A DNA stretch of 64,000 nucleotides from Leucosporidium creatinivorum (Eukaryota; Basidiomycota; Microbotryomycetes; Leucosporidiales; Leucosporidiaceae). Shown piece after piece: positions 20,467 through 32,602 of this stretch (within the stretch, counting starts at the first letter, position 1; each line of letters begins with the position of its first letter). Below the pieces are notes generated by a model. That model saw only the letters and a program-made list of their open reading frames with translations, had not been told where the DNA came from and did not search any database. The translations under genes and the position numbers were made by a program. The DNA lies in contig BCKL01000005.1 of the NCBI GenBank assembly GCA_001600635.1, forward strand, positions 1,080,540 to 1,144,539, in the 5' to 3' direction.

Positions 20467-23313
20467 TCAGTCCTCGTCGAGATCGTCGAGGGTCCAAGAG
20501 TCGAGACTGGGGAGCTTGGAGGTGGAAGCCGAGCCGTTCATGGTCGCCGAGGATGAAGAAGGTGCGCTGCGACCTTCAGCAGGCGCCTTGCCTTTAGCCC
20601 GGCCGGCCTTTTCCTCGATCTGGAGCGGGGAAGATGTCAGTGAAGGGGCTAGAGACGTGAGACGAGGTCTCACTCACCTCCTTCTCGGGCAAGACGACCG
20701 CAGCCAGCCAAGCAACGGCGACCTCGGCGCGAGCAGTGTTGTAGGTGGCGTCTGATGGCAGTATGCGGTCAGTCGCTGAAGAGGAAGAGCGAACACCGCT
20801 ACTCACAAGAAGGATCAATCTTCCTCCTCTCCGCCTCGGCCTTCTCCCTCTCCTCCGCCCAGCTACCCCTCTCCTTTCCATTGGCGCCCAAGCCGTTTGC
20901 ATCCATTAGCGAAAGTAGAGGGTTACTCTTGGATCCCGCCTTGCTCTGCTCCTTGAGCTCCTGCTCCGCCTTTTCGGCCGCCGCGACGAGAGCCTCGACA
21001 TATGAGGGAGTGAAGAAGCTCAGCAAGTGATGCAGGCTCTTCAGATCTCCCTCCTGCGCGAGCTGCTCTTCCGTTCCTTCTGGCTCCGAGATGTGATCCT
21101 CCTCCTCGCGCTTCTTGAGCCAGGTGACGGCGAGACGCTCGAGCACTTCGGCGTACTCGGACTGGTTGAGCGAGCGGGCGGGAAGGAAGACGGGGTAGCC
21201 CTCGAGGTAGTCCATCAGGCGGACGGTGCGGGCGTGGGCGGTGACGAGGGCGGAGAAGTCGCCGAGTAGGAGGTGGGTGAGGAGGACCGAGAAGTGGGCT
21301 TCGACGATGAGAGGGTGGTAGGTGGTGAGGAGGGCAGGTTCGGGCTTAACGTCTCCGCTCGCGACTTCGGGGCGACGAGGATCCGAGTGACGAGTGCGGT
21401 TGGAGAGGGCGCGGTGATGGATGAGACGGCGACCGCGGAAAGTGAGGGGCTTGTCGGTCGAGCGGGGGTTCTGGTAGCGCTTCTCCTCCTCGAGCACCGA
21501 GCCAGCGGGCGCCTCCCACACGGCAAAGTACGAGAGGAAACGCTCTTGGTCGCGCAAGCTCTTGCGAAGCAGCGTCGTGACCTTCTCCCTCAGCGCCGGC
21601 TCGCCGAGCTCGTTCCGGTATCGCTCCTGCTTCTTGGGCGAGGCGCATCCGTAGAGTCCGGCGACCTCGTCCTTGAGTACAATCCCGACGTTGCGAAGGG
21701 TGAGCTCGCCTCCTTCGTTCGAGAGTCCTCCCGACGGCTTCTCGACGCCTTCAATGTCCAGCGCGGCGTCTTCGAGGAGCTTGCAGGCGCAATGGAAGTG
21801 AGCCATGCCGCGATGGAAGAGCATCTGACGTTCAAGGTCGTCGCCCGGCTCCTTGCCGATGCTTGTTGCCTCCTCCCTCGCTGGTGTCGACGCCGAGGAC
21901 GAGTCCGCTCCTGCGCCGTTCGTCGGCGCTCCGCTATCCTCCTTGTGCTTGCCCTTGCCCTTGCCCCCTCCTTTGCCCTTCTTACGCGTCCTAGTACCAG
22001 CGGCGACCTCGGCATGATGCGCCTTGGCCTTGCGAGTGGCCTTGGCCTGCACCAGAGCTTGGGTGAAGTTGCGAATGGCGGCGGGGTAGTCTTGCTTGAA
22101 GCCGTGGACGATGCCTCGCGTGCGGTAGTACTCGAGGCGATGCGGGTTGCTGAGGATAAGTTGGTCGAGAAGGGTGGTGTCGGTCGAGAGCGCGAGTGTT
22201 CTGCGAGAAGAGGACGAGGTGAGCTCGGCGGAGAGGTAGGCGGCAGCGAAGAACGTACCTTGAGGGGATCTTCTCATGGAAGAAGTGCACATACTGAGCA
22301 TCGAGGTTTTCCGGCTCGTACTTGAGCACCCTCTGAGCCAGGTCGTCCAGCCCCGTCGCCGACTGCATGACACAGACCGACGCCGCGATTTCGTCAATCT
22401 TGTACGCTTCGGCGAGCTTGCCGACTGCGAGTGCTCGTAGACGATGCTGCCTGACGGGAGACATGGCGACATTCCTTCCTGACCCTCCTCCTGCCGAGCC
22501 CATGCCCTGCTGCTCGCCGCCCGAGCCCATCCCCGAGCTTGACGGGTTGAAGGCGCCGAGCGCGGCGGCCGACATGCCTGATGCAGCTCGTACGGCGAGA
22601 TCGGAAGCGTCGTCTACAAGCTTGCGTATTTCTCCTACACCTCGAAACGCTGCTGGGTCGATCGGAGGGGGTAGTCGCTCGTCCTCGTCCGAGAGGAAGC
22701 TCATGTCGATGGGAAGGGGTGCGGGAGGGAGGGCCTTGAAGCGGGAGCGGTCGGAGAGGGCGTAGGCGCTGGATTTGGTGTCGAGGAGACCGCGAACGGT
22801 AGGGAGGTTGGCGGGGTCGCAGTTGACGGTGAGGAGCGAGTCGAGGACCTCGTGAGGAAGCTGGAGCCATGGTCCCTGCGCGATGCGAAAGCAGGTGAGT
22901 ATAGTTCTCTACGAGTGAGCTTCAGCGACGACTTACATGGTACGAAGAGATGTACTGTTTCGCCGAACAGAGCGCAAGCCAGGGTCAGCTACCTCCTCAG
23001 CCGCAATCGCAACCTTGCAGACCTTGAACAAGCATAGCATCGAGCTCACCTTCATGTGCTTGTTCCTCGAGATCTTGAGCACCGGTGCAGGAGGAGGAGC
23101 GGCGGCCTGGGCCGCTGCCAGTGTTGCTTCTGCTGCCGCTCGCTTCTGAGCAGGGGTCTTGCGCTTCTTCTTCTTCTTGGCCTTGGTCGCCGTAGAAGCG
23201 TCTTCTGCCTGATTCTGATCGGCCCCCGCCTCGACGTCGCTATCGTCGGGAGAGGCATTGGTAGAAGGAGGGGTGCTAGCAGTCGGCTCAGCTTCGAGGG
23301 CGACGGCAGCCAT
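20467..23313 (-). CDS. Conserved fungal protein with TPR-like repeats
   Basis: The start at 23313 gives MAAVALEAEP, a Lys-rich stretch (KAKKKKKRKTPAQKRAAAEA) that could be a nuclear signal, and then a strongly conserved-looking block, ISRNKHMK + YISSYH + GPWLQLPHEVLDSLL, which spans two introns and an 18-nt exon. The middle has helical repeats of TPR type (YRTRGIVHGFKQDYPAAI followed by NFTQALVQAKATR; MLFHRGMAHFHCACKLLEDA). The second half carries YHPLIVEAHFSVLLTHLLLG, FLPARSLNQSEYAEVLERLA and a C-terminal segment DSWTLDDLDED. I recall the GPWLQLP block from other fungal hypothetical proteins but cannot name a function. The last exon ends at the TGA at 20467-20469. Confidence 0.75.
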
Positions 23314-23694
23314 TTTGTAGCACGCTCGGTCGAGTGGAGAGTGCCGAGTAGGTGTGTATGAGTCCACTGGTGCTGTACGGGATTCCAAGCGCGAACGAAA
23401 GTGGTGTCAAGGAATTGCGAGGAGTGAGAGCCCGGTTTCCTCGAGTCGCCTGCCCAAGGGGCGCGAGCAAGGGGTCTCGCTCTCGAGCTGATAGGCAGCA
23501 GCGTCTCTATAGACTTGCAGAAGCTCTCTGCCCTCAGTCAGATCCTTGCCGATCCATCTTCCCGCGCTCGCTACCACTCTCGGCGTTCATAGCTGGTACG
23601 AAACGGCGTCTTAGCACAGCTACAACTTCTAGTATTCTCGATTCCTTCCCTGCAGTGGACTCGATTCGAATGGTTCACTGCGAATGGAGAGTGA

Positions 23695-25571
23695 TCAGCG
23701 ACGAGCGAAAGGAGTTGAGCAAAGAGCGAACCTCTCCAGCAGCTGTCCGCCGTGCAGCGTATGGTCCACCGCACCCATCATTCGGAAGCCGTTGGCGTTG
23801 GGCTGACCTGGCGACGTGAGGTCCTCGTCGAACAGCGACCGGTTCTGCTGCTGCTGACCGTCCTTGGTGCCGAAGAAGGTGTCTTCGGGCGGCGCGAGTC
23901 CGACGACCTCCTCCTCCGAGATGCCCTCCTCGACGTAGCTCTGCTCCTGGTGCTGCTGCTGCTGCTCATGGTGATCGTACTCATGCTCCTCGGGCGCCTC
24001 CATTGTGTACGACTCCTCTTGCTCGTCGAGGTTGAGACGGCCGAACCGGTCGGCCTCGTCGTCGTCCACCAACCGACCGAAGCTCTGCTCGCCCAGCAGG
24101 TCGTCAATCTTGGCCGTCGTCCCTCCTCCATAGTCCGCTAGCGCGCCCATCCGTAGCGTCTGCAGCTCCGCCTCATCCGCATCAAAGCTCTCCTCGCCCT
24201 CTCCTCCCTCGAAGTGCTCTTCTTCCTCCTCGAATCCTTTTCGCCGCCCTTCGCTTGGGCTCGGCGCGGGTAAGGGAATGTCCTCCATCAGGTTGGCGTA
24301 GTTCCTCGTCGCCCACTCCTTCATCACTGATGGCGGCTCGAGCCCGGGTGAATCCTCGTAGGCAGTCGTCGCATCGTAGACGTCTTGTGTCATCCGCCGA
24401 GCCGCCTCCTTCGCCGGTGTCCGCGAAGGCATCGGTGAGCCCAGCGAGAATGAGGGTTGGTTGGAGCGATTGGGTGGTAGCGGCGAGGAAGAAAGATGGC
24501 GAGTTGCCGAGCCGAGGGCGAAGTCGTGATCCCAGCCCGACTCATCGGCGGCGGAGCCATGTCGCTTGATCGGGGAGGCGAAGGCGGAGAGTGGGGTTTG
24601 GGAGAGGTCCGCGAGGCCATTCCATCCTTTGGGGAGATTGCTGCGACCAGGAGTGGACGAGCCAGGAGGGCGAGGACTGGCGAAGTTCTCGCTGAGGATC
24701 TTGTGGAGCAGGGCGGGGTTGGAGGCTGGAGGAGCGCCGAGACGGGCAGAGGTAGGGAAGGGGAGCGAAGAGTTGGCGGCAGAGAGTGAAGGGGAAGGTT
24801 GCTCCTGGTAGGAGGGCTTGCGAGTCGTGTGGTTGATGGTCTCCCATTCGGGGACGGGGATGTCAGGCGAGTCGGGCGGGAGGTCGCCGAGACGAAGGCG
24901 ATGGATCTCCTTGGAATTGTCGGTCGCCGCAGAGGTGTTAGCATCGTACTTGGCGGGCAGGCCGAGCTGGTCGAGGTCCGCCTGCAGCGAGTCGAGCTGC
25001 GACGCGTCGTCGGACCAGGGCTGCTGGCCGGCGGAAGCTTTGGTTCTGGTAGCATGAGCGCTCGTAGGTGGTTGAGGAGTGCCCTGGCTGTCCTGCGAGA
25101 TGTCGTCCGAGACCTGCGACGCGTCGGCGAAGGAGAGGGAGGCGTCGGCTTCGTCCTGGGGAAGGTGGTTCTCGCTGATGGCAGAGTCGCCTTCCGGGAC
25201 CTCGGTATCTTGATCGCTGTACCTCTGCGCTGCTGCTGCTTCGAAGAAGGGCTTCCAGAACTGCAGGCAGGCGAGAGATGATCAGCTCGCTCCCCCTGCT
25301 CCCGCCGCAAGCTCGCTTCAAAGCTCACCTTGACCGACTCGTAGATGCGCTGACTGTTCTCGCCATGCTGAGTAACAGCAGGTAAGATGCGCTCGATGAC
25401 TGTCTGGTTGCAGCGCGCGAAGTTCTCCTCAATCTTCTGAAGGAGGACCACCATGTTTTGGTCGATCTGGTCGCTCGCCGCCTGGATCTCCGAGGGGCTG
25501 AGCCGTACAATGTCGTCTGGACGAAGCATCACCGGGTTGTTGGGGTCGTAGTAGACTCGGCGGTGCGCCAT
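23695..25571 (-). CDS. ASK1: DASH complex subunit ASK1
   Basis: Ask1 is a subunit of the ten-protein DASH/Dam1 ring that couples kinetochores to microtubules. Exon 1 (25571-25329) encodes the diagnostic N-terminus: YDPNNPVMLRPDDIVRLSPS, QIDQNMVVLLQKIEENFARC, IERILPAVTQHGENSQRIYE. Exon 2 starts at 25260 with FWKPFFEA and continues in one frame to a TGA at 23695. The rest is a long disordered region with many Ser-Pro/Thr-Pro sites (likely cyclin-dependent kinase sites, as known for Ask1) and an acidic/Gln-rich end. A 54-nt intron (donor GTTCGC near 23728, CTGAT branch, acceptor CGCAG) could instead give the ending EPFESSPLQGRNREY and a stop at 23629-23631; I cannot decide between the two. Confidence 0.9.
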
Positions 25572-26816
25572 GGCGGTCAGAAGTCGCGCTTTGGCGCTGG
25601 AGCGAGGCGAAGGTGGGAGCTGGCGGGGCTACTGAAGAGCTACAGGAGCTAGGGAGAGTGTTGAGAGTGGTTGCTGAGAACTCCTTGTGTACTGAAGAGT
25701 CCCCGGTAGCGTATCGAAGTAAAGGCAAAGATGAGTAGGAGGAGAGGAGCAGCTCAACGCGTCGCGGAGGCTTTAGTGAGCGCGAATTTGATCGCCTACA
25801 CGTTATCTTAGACCTCGAAATTCGCTGTATGATACTTTTCGACACCCTGGCACCTTCCACTACTGCCTTCCTTCATCCTTCGCTGCTGCTCGGCGCCTCG
25901 AGGAGCAGTCGGCGCCAGCGGAACCCGAAGCTCGTCTGGACGAGCGAAGAGCCTTGCGAAGCGCTTGCCGTCGGGCAGTTCCAGTCTAGAAGACTGAAGG
26001 TTACTGCAGTCGAGCGTACAGGACCGCAAAACGAGGAATGAGCGGCTGGTACAGCAGCGCCGAGCAAGCGCCGAACAGGTTCCGACACTTCCGGCGCCTG
26101 CCTCTCGTTTCCTCGTGAATGCTGGAGCAGCTACAGCTCGAGCAGGCTATCGGTTAAGGATGCGAACTTCGACTGAAGGCGCAGACGGCGACGCATACAT
26201 AGTTCGGCCCTTCGAGAAGGGGAGGGGCCGTCAAGATCGCCCGAGGAGGGAAAGAAAACGACGGAAGCTGGGGAGGAGGGAGCCGTGCAGACACGAGAAG
26301 ACAGACCCATGTGCAGACCTAGAGAAGGAAAGGCTCAAAGTATCGGTGCTGTGGATTCGGGGCAGTCTCGGCGCTTCGGTGATGAGGGACTGGGGAAAGT
26401 CAGGGGCGAATGCGCTGGCAAGCAAGGGGTCGAGCTACAGAGCACGGCTATACATCTTGAGAGCACTGTGTACCACAGTGAAGGCAGCGGGGCGAGAGTC
26501 GCCGAGAGATCAAAAGGAAGCCCAAAGTTGAGGCATCGTCTACGCGGTCGAAGTCCGGCGCGTGGCCTCGCCTGCGCTTGCCTTCATCCCCTTCACCTCG
26601 TCTCACCGCTCTACTCTGCTACAGCTCAGCGCCCCACTCGGAAGCTACTCGACCACCCCACGTCCTAGCCAGCGACACCCTCTCTCCTCCTCCCTCTCCG
26701 ACAGCAGCACTCGCCGACGCTCCACCTCCGAGGGCGCACTCAAACCTTAAGGACTCGCCTTTCAGTTTCGCCTTCGCAGAAGAAGAACTTGCACGAAAGC
26801 AGTTCGGTAGCAGGTC
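25572..26816. other. Divergent intergenic region, ASK1 / MADS-box gene
   Basis: At 1.25 kb this is the longest gene-free stretch. It holds both promoters and probably a long MADS-gene leader. The ORFs present (e.g. 26115-26531 +) have no recognisable similarity, and I saw no intron signals joining them. GCGCCGA words recur (near 25890, 25911, 26058, 26070). The last 200 bp before the MADS start are pyrimidine-rich. Confidence 0.5.
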
Positions 26817-28684
26817 ATGACCTCTGTAGCAGAGCCCTACGACCCTTCCTCCCTTCCTCCTCTGCCTCCTCACTCGCTCGGCGGACGCCATCAGCATTCC
26901 TCCACCGCGCCCCCTTCACCAGGAGGTTCTTCGCCGCCCCACCACAGCTTCGACTCGTCCATGTACCTCAACAATCACCCTCTCCCTCCCCTACCCATGT
27001 ACAACATGAATCACGCTGCGCAGGGCGGCCTCGAGGGTCAGGACGGCGGAATGTTGATGCAAGGCGCCGGAGGGCAGCACCAGCCAGAAGCGAGCGGCTC
27101 GGGCTTGCCTCCCCCGCCGCCGATGATCCAGTTCGACCCCAAGTCGACACCACCAGACGAGGAGGAAGGGGACGACTTGGATAGGCGGCCCAAGAAGCGG
27201 AAGAGTACTGCCAACCTGCGAGGAGCAGCAGCAGCTCAGTCTTCGCGTCCAGCAGCAGATGGTGAGTTTGAGCGGTCCACTACAGCTTCGGAGAACCCTT
27301 GCTAATCGTGTACGATTGGCAGATGTGGACGACGACGACGATGACAAGGAGGACAAGGGTCGGCGCAAGATCCAGATCGAGTACATTGAGGAGAAGAGCA
27401 AGCGGCACATTACCTTTTCCAAGCGTAAAGCTGGTATCATGAAGAAGGTGAGCTCTCGACTCCTTACTCTCAGCGACGACCTCGAGCTGGCAGCATCGAG
27501 CGGAGGAAGCGCGACGGTCGATCGCTCCTGCGAAGCGCCGGCCGTGTTGGCCAGAGTTCTACCGAGGTTGACCTGACCTTTCTGCTCCCCAGGCATACGA
27601 GCTATCGACACTCACCGGTACCCAAGTTCTACTACTAGTCGTTTCCGAGTCGGGCTGGGTCTACACCTTTACCACGGACAAGTTCAAGCCGCTGGTCAAG
27701 GAGGACGAGCATGGACAGCTTTCGCAGGGTCAGAAGCTGATAGCAGCGTGTCTCGTGCGTTCCATTATTTCTCAATCTTCTGCTCGAGAAGCCGTCGCTG
27801 ACTGCGACCTCTTCAACGCCCAACAGGAAGCCAAGGAAGGCTCGCCGACGATTCCTCACAATCCTAGCTTCCACCCTACCCCCTCCAACGCCTCCTTCGA
27901 AGCCAACTCGGCCATCCACGGCGGTCAGATCGCTCTCAAGCCCAACCGAGCCGCACCTCCTCGACCAACAGCGACGAACCGCCGCGTCTCGTCGAAGGGA
28001 CGGAATCACATCCCTACGACCATTCGCACTGGTCAAGAGCCAGGCGGAATCCCACCCATCCCGCAACTCCCTACTCCCATGTCGGGCTACCTCGATCAGT
28101 CGCTCGGAAGCCCCATCTCGCCTCGTGGACCGAGAAGCTTGAGCCATCCTCCAATCTCGCCGAGAAACGCCAGCTTCGGCAATCAGCAGGAGTACGCTGA
28201 GATGCTGCAGAGGGCCGACATGTTGCACATGCAACAGCAGCAGCAGCAGTACGATGGCGGCTACGAAAGTCTGTATTCGCAGGTGAGTTTGAGCTTCCTA
28301 GTCTCGCTGCCTCGACCTCGCCGAGCTGCAGCGGCGACCGATTTCTCGACTTCCGCTACTTCTGACTTCGACATGAGTGAGAGCTGACTCTCTCTTTTGC
28401 CTTTCTTACAGCAGAACACTCCCACCTCCATGCCCCAGCACTCCCTCCCCATGCTCGCGATGCACGATCCCCTGCAACACGACGGCTACCACCACGAGCC
28501 GATGTACTCGCAGCCTCCACCTCAACAGCAACAGCAGCAGCACTACACCCACCACCCCGACCCCAATCAGCAGCAGCAGCAACAGCGGCCGCATTTCCAG
28601 CAGCAGCAGAGCTTGGGTCATGGAGGGCCGCCGTTGGGGCAGCAGTCGTATGGTCATGACGAGGGGACATACGTGTCGCGGTAG
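26817..28684 (+). CDS. MADS-box (Mcm1/SRF-type) transcription factor
   Basis: This is a DNA-binding regulator of the Mcm1/SRF class; in smut fungi the ortholog (Umc1) acts in pheromone-responsive transcription. Exons: 26817-27261, 27323-27447, 27593-27754, 27827-28282 and 28412-28684. The MADS core spans exons 2 and 3: RRKIQIEYIEEKSKRHITFS, KRKAGIMKK, then AYELSTLTGTQVLLLVVSES and GWVYTFTTDKFKPLV. An acidic run (DVDDDDDDKEDKG) precedes it, as in Mcm1. The N-terminus is Pro/His/Gly-rich and the C-terminus is Gln-rich (poly-Gln near 28229-28246 and 28520-28620), typical of activation regions. The ATG at 26817 heads a single long exon and is the first in frame. Confidence 0.92.
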
Positions 28685-29152
28685 ATGTCGTGGGGATGAG
28701 TGGGAGGGTTCGCTTTGTGAGTAGTACGGCTCGCTCTCGCTTGTCGGGCTCGGCGCTGACCCTTCTCCCGTTTCGCAGAGATATGACCAGTGTTGAGAAC
28801 GTGCAGCGGCGAGCAGTGTGCAACAGCCGACGTTAGCAGTAACTTGTGGATAGTTTTTCGCTCCTTGATGTACCTTTAGCTCCCCTCCCCTTCTCGCCCT
28901 TCCTCGGCGCCCATCGCCTTTTGCTTTCCTCTTGCATCGTTGATACCCGTAATACGCCCATGGCATTGTCACTAGCAGTATCCGAGATCCGAGTGTCTCG
29001 CGAAGACGGGTGAGAGCGCAGTGGTCGCCCTCGTCTTTTTGGCCGTCCCTTCGCCGAACGCCTCTATTTAGTCAAGGAAACGAGCTTTGCAGGGTCCTTC
29101 CTCCTTTCTTTGCCCGTCACTACTACTACTACTTGCTGTGGTCGCCTGGAGA
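28685..29152. other. Convergent spacer, MADS-box gene / carboxypeptidase
   Basis: The two genes converge here. An intron-like segment (CTGACCCTTCTCCC to CGCAG near 28753-28780) suggests a spliced MADS 3' UTR. A short (TAC)n run lies at 29120-29132. No gene is seen. Confidence 0.5.
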
Positions 29153-31700
29153 TCAAGCGAACGCCTGCGCGGAGGGCGCAAAGAAGATGAGCGCCGAGCA
29201 ATGTGAGAGGGGAGAGAGGAAAGCGACTGACCTTGTTCTGCACCCACTTGGTGAAGAAGTCGAGGGCGACCTCGGGCTGGTCGTAGGGGACCATGTGTCC
29301 AGCGTCGTAGACCTGCCGTGCGGGAGGGAAGGAGGGCGAAGGAGAGAGGCAGCGAAGGGAGGGGCAGGAAGGAAGGGAGGAAGGAAGGAAGGAGAGGGGA
29401 AGAGAGGGCCGAAAGACGTCAGCAGAGGGCTCGGCGGACAGCACACGGTCTTCTCAACATCGATACGACTCACCTGGAGGTAAGTGAACGTTCCAGCGCC
29501 CTTGCCGACACTCCTAGTCTCTCCTCCGACCTTTCCACTCTTCGTAACAAACGAGCGGTTCTTGGCGCCGTTGAAGTCCTCCTTGCCAGACCAGTCAAGA
29601 ACGTTCATCCAGGCGAGGTTTCCAATGTCTTTAGTAGTCGATGGAGGCGGTGGAGAGGAGAAAGAACGGGAGAAGGGAGGAGGAAAGGGAAAGGGAGAAA
29701 AAGGAAGGAAGAAAGGGTCAGAATCGAGCGAAAACGGTCGGAAATCGACCTCCTTACAGTTACACATGAAATCTGCTTCCCCAGCATAAATACCGACGCG
29801 GATGCCAGCCTCCAGGAGAGGAGGGAGAAGGGCAGCCGTGTTGTGAGCGACTGCGAAGAAACGCAGTGTTAGCGGTCATGTAGAGACATATTCAGGCAGC
29901 AAAGGCGAGTACCATCTCCGTTGAAGGTGAAGGCTTGGTTGAGCTGCATGTTGCAGCTCTCGAAGGTGCGGTCGGGGGAAGCGCCGAGAGCCTTCTTGAT
30001 CTCGGGCCTGCGATGAAGGAAGGTCAGCGGCTGTCAGGGAGTAGAGATCGCAGATTCTCACTTGTTTAAGTAAGTCTCGATCCAGGTCATCTGAGGGTAG
30101 CAAAGAGGTCCACTGCAAAAGGGAAGAAGGTCAGCGCCGTTCATCGCCGAGCTCGTCAAGACTCACTCCTTGCCCTCGCGATCGCACTTGCGCCTGACAT
30201 CGTAGGGGTTGAGACCGCTCTGCTGGATGGGACCAGCGACTTGCCAGCACGACAACGTAGCGGGAACGCAGGTGAAGCGCGAAGGGTTGTTGTAGCAGTA
30301 GCTGGTGAGCCTCTGGCAAGTGGGGATCTTGCCCTCGATGGACTGGCAGTCGGCGTCCGAGAAGATCTGGCCGTACTTGCTCTTGGGGTCGCAGGCAAAG
30401 TCGGGAATCGTGGCGAATTGGGTGTAGGCGTCGGTGAGGCCATTTCCGATGAAAAGCGAGACGAGGGGGATGTGGACCGAGGAGGTGCCGGGAGGAGCTT
30501 GGTTGTACTTGTGGAAGGTCGACCCGATATGTGGGATATATGTCCCTGCGTACGATTCACCTGAAACGTGGAAGTCGCTTCAGGAGAGGAAGGAGAGGAA
30601 GAGGACAGGAGGAGAGGAGGGGAGGAGGAGAGGAGGAGGTCAGCGGAAGTGCTCGGCGCCGAGCCTAAGAAAAAGCGACGAACTTCTTCTGGAACTTGGG
30701 GAACTTGGCGTAGAAGAGTTGCATGAAGGCGTAGACTGTTAGATGAAGTGAAGTGAAGTGAAGTGAAGTGGGAGGTGAGCTCAAGTCACGACCGAGCCGA
30801 ACAGCAACCAACTCACGATCCTCGGCGGTGTCGGGCGACGAGTTGACCGTCTTGCCACCGTACGAGTAGCCGACGTTGACGGGCGAATCAATGAAGATCA
30901 TGTTGGCCGACTCGGTCCACGAGTGCTTGTTGTAGGTGACATTCTGTCCCTCGTTGGCGATGGAGCAGGGACCGAGTTCGAAGAGCAGGCCGGTCGACGA
31001 GGAGCAGCCAGGTCCGCCGTTGAGCCTGGAGAGAGCGGTTGCAGTGATGATAGAGGTGTATAGTGGAGGTGGGCGAAGCGCGACGAGCGAGGAGAGGAAA
31101 GGAGAATATGGTCAGCCACTCGGCGCAGGGAGAAGTGAGTTCGGCTTTGCTCACCAGACAACGAGGGGGTCAGTCGAGGGCTTGTTACGCGACTCGAACA
31201 TCCAAAAGAAGATGTGAGCATCCTCGGCGATGTCGAGGTAACCGCCTGCACAAGAAGAGGCGGGTCAGCAACGAGCTGAGCCCCACGATCCCTCTTCGGG
31301 GGACTGAGCGGCGAGAGACGAGGACGGACTGTATTGCTTGACGCCAGAATCGCAGAGACCCTTGGGCTCGCGCATGCGAATCTTGTACTGAGGGAAGTCG
31401 GCGTGCTGGATCAACTCGCTGCAGAGGGAAGGCAATGGCGGGGGCGGACGACGCATCAGCTCTTCGACCGAGCTTCGAGCTGTGCAGGTCAAACACCTAC
31501 TAGTCGAGTCCATCATGGGCAATCTCGTCGAACTTGCGCACGCCCTCAGAGACCCAGCCTTCGACCGAGTGCTTGACGGAGCTGACGACGGAGGAAGCCG
31601 CCTCAGACGAGGGGAGGTTGAAGGTGAGCTGATTGCGAGCGAGCGCCGAGGTTGCGCCCAAAGCGACGAGGGCGAGCGTTGAAGTGCGAAGATGCACCAT
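29153..31700 (-). CDS. Serine carboxypeptidase (carboxypeptidase Y type)
   Basis: This is a vacuolar or secreted acid carboxypeptidase. The start at 31700 gives a signal peptide, [21 protein letters not shown]. The pro-region is short, then comes the mature enzyme: [28 protein letters not shown], oxyanion motif [33 protein letters not shown], the nucleophile elbow [10 protein letters not shown], the S1 region [10 protein letters not shown], the aspartate region [12 protein letters not shown], and the catalytic histidine in [18 protein letters not shown]. The last exon seems to code just AFA before the TGA at 29153-29155. There are about twelve short exons. Many cysteines match the disulfide-rich CPY pattern. 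It shares a 156-bp promoter with the divergent TXNDC17-like gene. Confidence 0.92.
30745..30770. repeat. (GAAGT)n repeat in a carboxypeptidase intron
   Basis: Five GAAGT units in tandem lie inside an intron of the carboxypeptidase gene. It is a simple repeat with no coding effect. Confidence 0.85.
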
Positions 31701-31856
31701 GTTGTGCTGTGGTGTAAGTTGTAGGTGGAAAGCCAAGCAACGACTTCGAGGACCTCGAGGTTGCTCCTTGCCTTCCTTCCCCATTCGTCTGTCTCATCGA
31801 ACTCAGCAACCCCGCATCTTTCCTCGCCGTTATCGACCTACATCGACTCAAACATC
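31701..31856. promoter_or_regulatory. Compact divergent promoter, CPY / TXNDC17-like
   Basis: Only 156 bp separate the two start codons, so both promoters must overlap. No TATA box or known motif was identified. Confidence 0.55.
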
Positions 31857-32448
31857 ATGTCACTGTTCCCTCAAGCTCCTTCGCCTGCTGCAGCCCTTGC
31901 CGTCCTGCCAACTGGATCGAACGCGCCCTCCCCTTCCTCGCCCTACTTCCTCATCTTCTTCGCTTCAACCGGGGCGAACGGAAAGTCATGGTGCCCGGAC
32001 TGTGTACAAGTGGAGCCAATTATCGAGAAACTGGTTCCGACGTCTCGTTCTTCCCTAATCTACGTTGGAGAGCGAGCCGAGTGGGTCATGCGTTTGCTTT
32101 GTGGGGGGAGAGATGCTGAGCCCGGAAGGTGCTCGGTGCAGGCTCAGGAGCAGCAGGCTGATCTGTGCTTCATGTCCGTATAGCTGGAAGAGCCCCGACA
32201 ACGCCTTTAGGACTGCTTTTGGCCTGAAGGGCGTCCCCACGATCATTCGCGTCGAGTCGTCAGCCGATGAGGGCTCGCTGCAGGGACATGTAGGTTTTTC
32301 GATCCTCGCAGCACGATGCGGAGTATCGATTTATGTACCCTAGGACCCTCGCTGACCCTCTGCTCCCATACAGATCGCCTCGGCGCCGAGGTTGGTCGAG
32401 GGAGAGATCCTCGACGAGACCAAGTTGAAGGAGTTCTTGCGTATCTGA
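31857..32448 (+). CDS. TXNDC17/TRP14-like thioredoxin
   Basis: This is a small cytosolic thioredoxin-fold reductase (DUF953 family). Exons: 31857-32080, 32184-32289 and 32374-32448. The active site reads WCPDC, the family's hallmark in place of WCGPC, preceded by FLIFFASTGANGKS, and followed by a Pro-containing loop GVPTIIR. The end, EILDETKLKEFLRI, is typical. Length is about 134 aa, near the family's usual ~120-135. In other eukaryotes this protein reduces small disulfides such as cystine; that role is assumed by homology. Confidence 0.9.
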
Positions 32449-32602
32449 GGCGTCGAGGAAGCGTAGCACATGTGTATAGGTGTCCTTGATCAATGCTCAT
32501 CCGCACTCGGCCATGATATGGCTCTCGAGCTGCGGCGCGTGAGGAACTCGAAGCTCGGCGAGGGATTGTCTTCACAGCTCGCATCGACGACATAGCGGCA
32601 CC

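Noticed and set aside
21273-22325. 350-codon plus-strand ORF opposite the TPR-like gene
   Set aside because: Antisense to a gene with clear exons and helical repeats; composition (EEGxG, RRRR runs) is that of a shadow frame.
26115-26531. 138-codon ORF upstream of the MADS-box gene
   Set aside because: Arg/Glu-rich composition without motifs; more likely promoter or leader sequence.
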